NCBI GenBank assembly: GCA_021785155.1
Contig: JAJYGE010000441.1
Coordinates: forward strand, 1 to 9,240
Source of the DNA: Planctomycetota bacterium
Lineage (GTDB): Bacteria; Planctomycetota; Phycisphaerae; WQYP01
DNA: 9,240 nucleotides
Direction: 5' to 3'
Every line of letters starts with the position of its first letter. Positions within the stretch are counted from its first letter, which is position 1. The notes under the pieces were generated by a model, which was given only the letters and a program-made list of their open reading frames with translations, searched no databases and was not told where the DNA came from. Of the stretch, positions 6,173-9,240 are shown piece by piece. The translations under genes were made by a program, and so were the position numbers.

Positions 6173-7741
6173 TCACCGACATGAATAAGAACACCCGTTG
6201 CGGCAGGACACGCAGGTTGCATTAACGGTGCGGTTGATGATTGATCCAACGCGTACCGGTCCGGCATACCTTTGATTATCGGTTTGTTGGAAATGAAAAA
6301 CGAACTGCGCCAGGCCCGTGGGTGTATCTAAAAGCAGTTGCGGGCCGGTGACATAAACGCCATTATTAATCTGCCTCAACGATGGATAAAGTTTCAGATG
6401 TAATGTCGGCGATTCCGGCGCGGCCATTGGGCCGCCCGAGGCCTCCAATGCAATCAATCCCCCTTCTTCCGATTGCCGGTTCTGCCGTGATTTCCTCCCC
6501 ACATTCATGACCTCAGAGCGGAAATGACTGTGTTGAAGGGCGGCATAGATGGTTCGCACGGTCAAATAATCACAGTATGACAACTTTCCGACATTGGCCG
6601 CCAACGATGAATCCGGATTATCCGGTGACCCGGGGTACGGTCCGGGTCGCCGGATGTGCCGATGGGCGTAATAGTCCCGCGTAACGCCATGAAGCAGTTC
6701 GCCCGACGGCGGATACGCTTGCGGATCGGCCAATACGGCCAGAAGGCCCATGAAACAGGGAGGAATACCATTGGGCATGCAGCTTGGGCCGATACCCTCT
6801 TTATGAAGCACCTTGCCGCAGTCCGTCGCGCTGGCCCCCATCGACGCAGGTGTGCCACCGTGATCAAAATGTTTATGCCGCATCGTGGCATGCCGCGGTT
6901 GACCGGCGCGCGGCAACCATCGAACATGCGATTGAGCCGCCCGCGCAAGCGTGGAAAGCGGACCGTCATGAAGTTCCTCAATCCAGGCCACCTGTGGCGC
7001 AGTATGCGGAACGTAGCAAAATTTATGGGCATACCAACGTATGGCCAGAAGCATCGAATCGGAGTATTTCCGGTGCGCCACCGCCAGAGCGTAGAACTGT
7101 TCGGGGCGCAGCAAGTGATATAGCAGATGAAGTGCCGCCAGCCGGACGGCCAGAACGTGGCCGCAATCAAGCTTACGGGTCAGACAATTCCGCACACTAC
7201 GGTCGGTCAGTTCACGTATGGCCTGAGATTCTGGGCGCTTTGCTAACGTAAAGCGTCGGGCGGGCCGATCCAATGAAAGTATCAGCGGATCGACCATCGC
7301 CTGGTCGCCGATATCTACCGATAAATGGCAAGCGTGAATCAACACCCGCCAATGTTGAAAACGTGGAATCTGCCCGGCCAACACGGCAACAGCAAGAGGC
7401 TTATCCGCCGCCAGAAGCTGATCCATGGCGTAGATTTTCATCGCCGGTCTCTGTCCATAGCCCTGTATCACCGTCATTAATGCCGTCAGACGCATCGGAT
7501 TATCCGGCGGCATGAATTGCAGTAATTTCCGATCGGCTTTTTCTCTTGACCGTGTGGAAGCGGAGATATTGGTCAGCGTTCGCAGCAGGTTTTGTTTGTG
7601 TTGGCTGTAAAATGTTGAAGAAACCGGCGCATGGGCGCATGCGCCAAGCGTCAAGACCACCGAGAGCAGCGTAACGGCCATGAGGATCTTACGCGCGCCG
7701 GCGACATGGAAACCGGCGTGACCGTATCGGATGCCGGCCAT
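6173..7741 (-). CDS. Predicted lipoprotein of unknown function
   Basis: A 522-residue protein with an N-terminal hydrophobic segment after Arg17-Lys18 and the lipobox LGAC (Cys35), so it is probably lipid-anchored outside the cytoplasmic membrane. Residues about 50-170 look like repeated amphipathic helices (Leu/Ala-rich, HEAT-like in spacing), the centre is mixed, and the last 100 residues are beta-rich. The extreme C-terminus is unusual: Cys510, Cys513, Cys517 and Cys521 in the last 13 positions. I do not recognise a named family. The start at ATG 7739-7741 is chosen because GGGAG lies eight bases upstream; an in-frame ATG at 7745-7747 and a TTG at 7775-7777 fit less well. It follows the single-PDZ gene by 118 bases on the same strand and converges with the ferredoxin gene, leaving 66 bases between stops with no obvious terminator hairpin. 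Confidence 0.8.
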   Translation of the reverse strand: MAGIRYGHAGFHVAGARKILMAVTLLSVVLTLGACAHAPVSSTFYSQHKQNLLRTLTNISASTRSREKADRKLLQFMPPDNPMRLTALMTVIQGYGQRPAMKIYAMDQLLAADKPLAVAVLAGQIPRFQHWRVLIHACHLSVDIGDQAMVDPLILSLDRPARRFTLAKRPESQAIRELTDRSVRNCLTRKLDCGHVLAVRLAALHLLYHLLRPEQFYALAVAHRKYSDSMLLAIRWYAHKFCYVPHTAPQVAWIEELHDGPLSTLARAAQSHVRWLPRAGQPRHATMRHKHFDHGGTPASMGASATDCGKVLHKEGIGPSCMPNGIPPCFMGLLAVLADPQAYPPSGELLHGVTRDYYAHRHIRRPGPYPGSPDNPDSSLAANVGKLSYCDYLTVRTIYAALQHSHFRSEVMNVGRKSRQNRQSEEGGLIALEASGGPMAAPESPTLHLKLYPSLRQINNGVYVTGPQLLLDTPTGLAQFVFHFQQTDNQRYAGPVRVGSIINRTVNATCVSCRNGCSYSCR

Positions 7742-7859
7742 ACCCATGTCTCCCGTATGCAAACACCATGACCCCAAAAGCCAGGTTATTTTTTCCGTGC
7801 TCTGTGCACCAACATTCCGGGAGGCAATTCACCGGCTGGCAATACGGGTGCCGCGTGGT

Positions 7860-8774
7860 TCATTTCACTGCGGCCGATTGCGCTTCCAAGATTTTCTCGC
7901 GAGTTTGTAATCGCTGAATCAACGCTTTGATCTCGGTAATTCGCTGCTGAATCAGCATTCTCCGCGACGGGGCCGGCGCTATAAACTGCGCATGACCGCG
8001 CAAAATCAACCGAGCCACCGCCTGAACCGGCGGAGGAAGTTTTTTCAGGCTGCCCGGCTGAATTTCATAAGCGCGGGATCGCCAGAGAATTTCCAGGTGC
8101 CGCGTGCCATGTTGGCCGAGCCATTGTCTGACGGTAAATAAATCAGGACGACCATCAGCGCGTGATGGCACGGCCATGGCGGGAATATGAAGTTTAACCC
8201 CCGGTCCGACAGTTATGAGGCTGGTCGTCTGTATATCATGCGGCGGTACAGCGCCTGTCGGCAACACACCGGCAGGCTCCGGACGCCGATTGAAAAAAAA
8301 TATCAGATGCCGCGGGCGCGTCATCGGAGTAACCACAACAGTTTTGCGCATTCCATCACGAATCAATGTGATCGTGAGCTTAGGCGCTATGGCACCCGTG
8401 CGATTTTCCTTGCGAATCAACTCAAAGGGATTCTCCAGCGCTTTACCGTCAAGTGTTACCAGCAGATCACCGGGTTCCAGATGGGCCTTAAACGCCGGAC
8501 TGTTGGGAATTACTTGAATAACCAGCAAGCCCTGTTGCGGCGCGAGACCTAAAAGCCGACTGAATATTGGCGGAATTTTTTCCATTGACACGCCCAGCCA
8601 GCGCGGTCTCTGTGGTGCCGCCGATACGGATTGCAACCCGGTCGCCGGAGCGGCAGCCACCGTGGTGGAGGTAACCACGGTGGCCGCACGCACGGCATAG
8701 CCGCTGCCCACAGTCACGACGCAACATGCCATCGCGGCGGCGATAAGATTTCTAAATGTGTGCTTGTGAACCAT
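7860..8774 (-). CDS. Secreted single-PDZ protein with C-terminal coiled-coil-like helix
   Basis: 304 residues. A Sec signal peptide (about 1-30, ending in AVRA before Ala31) is followed by a Thr/Val/Ala-rich linker (31-55), one PDZ domain (about 59-155, with WLGV and the LEPGDLLVTLDGK turn at 99-111), a middle part of unknown fold, and a Gln/Leu/Ile/Arg-rich helix about 270-300 with heptad-like spacing that could mediate self-association. No protease domain is present, so it is more likely a binding or sensor protein than an enzyme. The start at ATG 8772-8774 has GGAA five bases upstream; an in-frame TTG at 8804 would overlap the preceding stop. It begins 26 bases after the membrane-anchored protein encoded upstream, so the two are probably co-transcribed and may act together in the periplasm. 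Confidence 0.85.
   Translation of the reverse strand: MVHKHTFRNLIAAAMACCVVTVGSGYAVRAATVVTSTTVAAAPATGLQSVSAAPQRPRWLGVSMEKIPPIFSRLLGLAPQQGLLVIQVIPNSPAFKAHLEPGDLLVTLDGKALENPFELIRKENRTGAIAPKLTITLIRDGMRKTVVVTPMTRPRHLIFFFNRRPEPAGVLPTGAVPPHDIQTTSLITVGPGVKLHIPAMAVPSRADGRPDLFTVRQWLGQHGTRHLEILWRSRAYEIQPGSLKKLPPPVQAVARLILRGHAQFIAPAPSRRMLIQQRITEIKALIQRLQTREKILEAQSAAVK
8656..8684. repeat. Perfect 11-bp inverted repeat inside the PDZ gene
   Basis: Positions 8656-8666 pair exactly with 8674-8684 around a seven-base loop, and two further pairs follow after one mismatch. It lies in the segment coding for the Thr/Val/Ala linker just after the signal peptide. It may be a by-product of repeated ACC/GTG codons, or an mRNA hairpin near the 5' end of the gene. 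Confidence 0.6.
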
Positions 8775-8800
8775 GGTATTTCCGCGACAAACTCCAGAGG

Positions 8801-9240
8801 TCAATAAATCGTATGCTTTTTACCATTGACCGGAACCACAGGATAGGCCATGACATCGCCGGGACCTTCCGGTACCAGCACAATGTGGTCGGGCTCCGAA
8901 TAGGCCGTTGTCCGCACATCTGCGGGGTTAAATGAAGAAAGGCCGACAGAAGATGGCTCCCGCGTACCAAAACCAGGCGGCAAGCCGGGCGTGATATATT
9001 GAATTGTGCCCGGCTGTGGCCGTGGCGCAGGTGCCACGGCGACCTGCGGATTCCCACCGCGGACTGTCACTGGCCGAACCATCTCCGTGCCGCCCCGCCC
9101 CAGATAAAGTCCACCCGCGCCAAAAATTCCCGCCGTAATCATGACCATTGCCGCCACGCGCAGCCAGTCAATGCGATAAATGGTCGCCAACCGCGCCGCC
9201 TGCCCGCCCAGGAGCATCTCCCGCACGGCTCGCCGCTCCA
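8801..9240 (-). CDS. Membrane-anchored protein, partial at right edge, possible anti-sigma factor
   Basis: The reading frame is open to the window edge, so the N-terminus is probably missing; 146 codons before the stop are visible. A GTG at 9224-9226 could be a start, but residues before it (ERRA) continue naturally into an amphipathic stretch REMLLGGQAARLA, which argues for a longer protein. A single transmembrane helix follows (about 21 residues, VAAMVMITAGIFGAGGLYLG, complement of roughly 9100-9160), then about 95 Pro/Gly/Val-rich residues expected outside the membrane. A helical cytoplasmic part, one membrane span and a low-complexity outer domain match the layout of anti-sigma factors; no zinc-finger HxxxCxxC motif is visible in the part shown. 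It precedes the PDZ gene by 26 bases. The anti-sigma assignment is inference only. Confidence 0.65.
   Translation of the reverse strand, partial: ERRAVREMLLGGQAARLATIYRIDWLRVAAMVMITAGIFGAGGLYLGRGGTEMVRPVTVRGGNPQVAVAPAPRPQPGTIQYITPGLPPGFGTREPSSVGLSSFNPADVRTTAYSEPDHIVLVPEGPGDVMAYPVVPVNGKKHTIY

Noticed and set aside
6656..7251. Plus-strand open frames of about 155 codons inside the lipoprotein gene
   Set aside because: They are Arg/Pro/His-rich shadows of the minus-strand gene, which has a signal peptide and a continuous frame.

Overview
The window looks like ordinary chromosome from a Gram-negative-type bacterium, most likely a member of the Planctomycetota and perhaps of the Phycisphaerae. 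That placement is inference. It rests on the number of exported PDZ/trypsin-like proteins with planctomycete-style divergence, on the zinc-ribbon protein at the left, on the mixed start codons and weak Shine-Dalgarno sites, and on how far even the housekeeping genes differ from proteobacterial versions. I see no insertion sequence, integrase, CRISPR array, tRNA or rRNA.

Layout. 1-353 holds no convincing gene, only hairpins and short repeats. 354-959 (+) is a small protein with a zinc-ribbon-like cysteine pattern; its stop codon is separated by one base from the stop of the next, convergent gene. A minus-strand block runs from 4321 down to 961: panD (aspartate 1-decarboxylase), a lipoprotein-type HtrA/Deg serine protease with an intact His-Asp-Ser triad and two PDZ domains, and a second secreted protein of the same architecture whose catalytic His and oxyanion-loop glycines are lost. 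About 350 bases of divergent intergenic DNA then separate panD from a plus-strand pair: hemC (hydroxymethylbilane synthase) and a small [2Fe-2S] ferredoxin. These converge on a second minus-strand block that enters at the right edge: an incomplete membrane-anchored protein resembling an anti-sigma factor, a secreted single-PDZ protein with a C-terminal helical/coiled-coil segment, and a lipoprotein of about 520 residues of unknown function.

How the genes may work together. PanD supplies beta-alanine for pantothenate and coenzyme A; HemC makes the linear tetrapyrrole precursor of heme. Five of the eight genes encode proteins that cross or sit in the cytoplasmic membrane, and three of those carry PDZ domains. 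The most interesting reading is an envelope-quality-control neighbourhood: an active protease beside a pseudoprotease paralogue, and nearby a possible anti-sigma factor followed by a PDZ protein and a lipoprotein. This loosely recalls the rpoE/rseA or algU-mucABCD logic, but no sigma-factor gene lies inside the window, so it remains a hypothesis. I did not find a clear-cut undescribed system.
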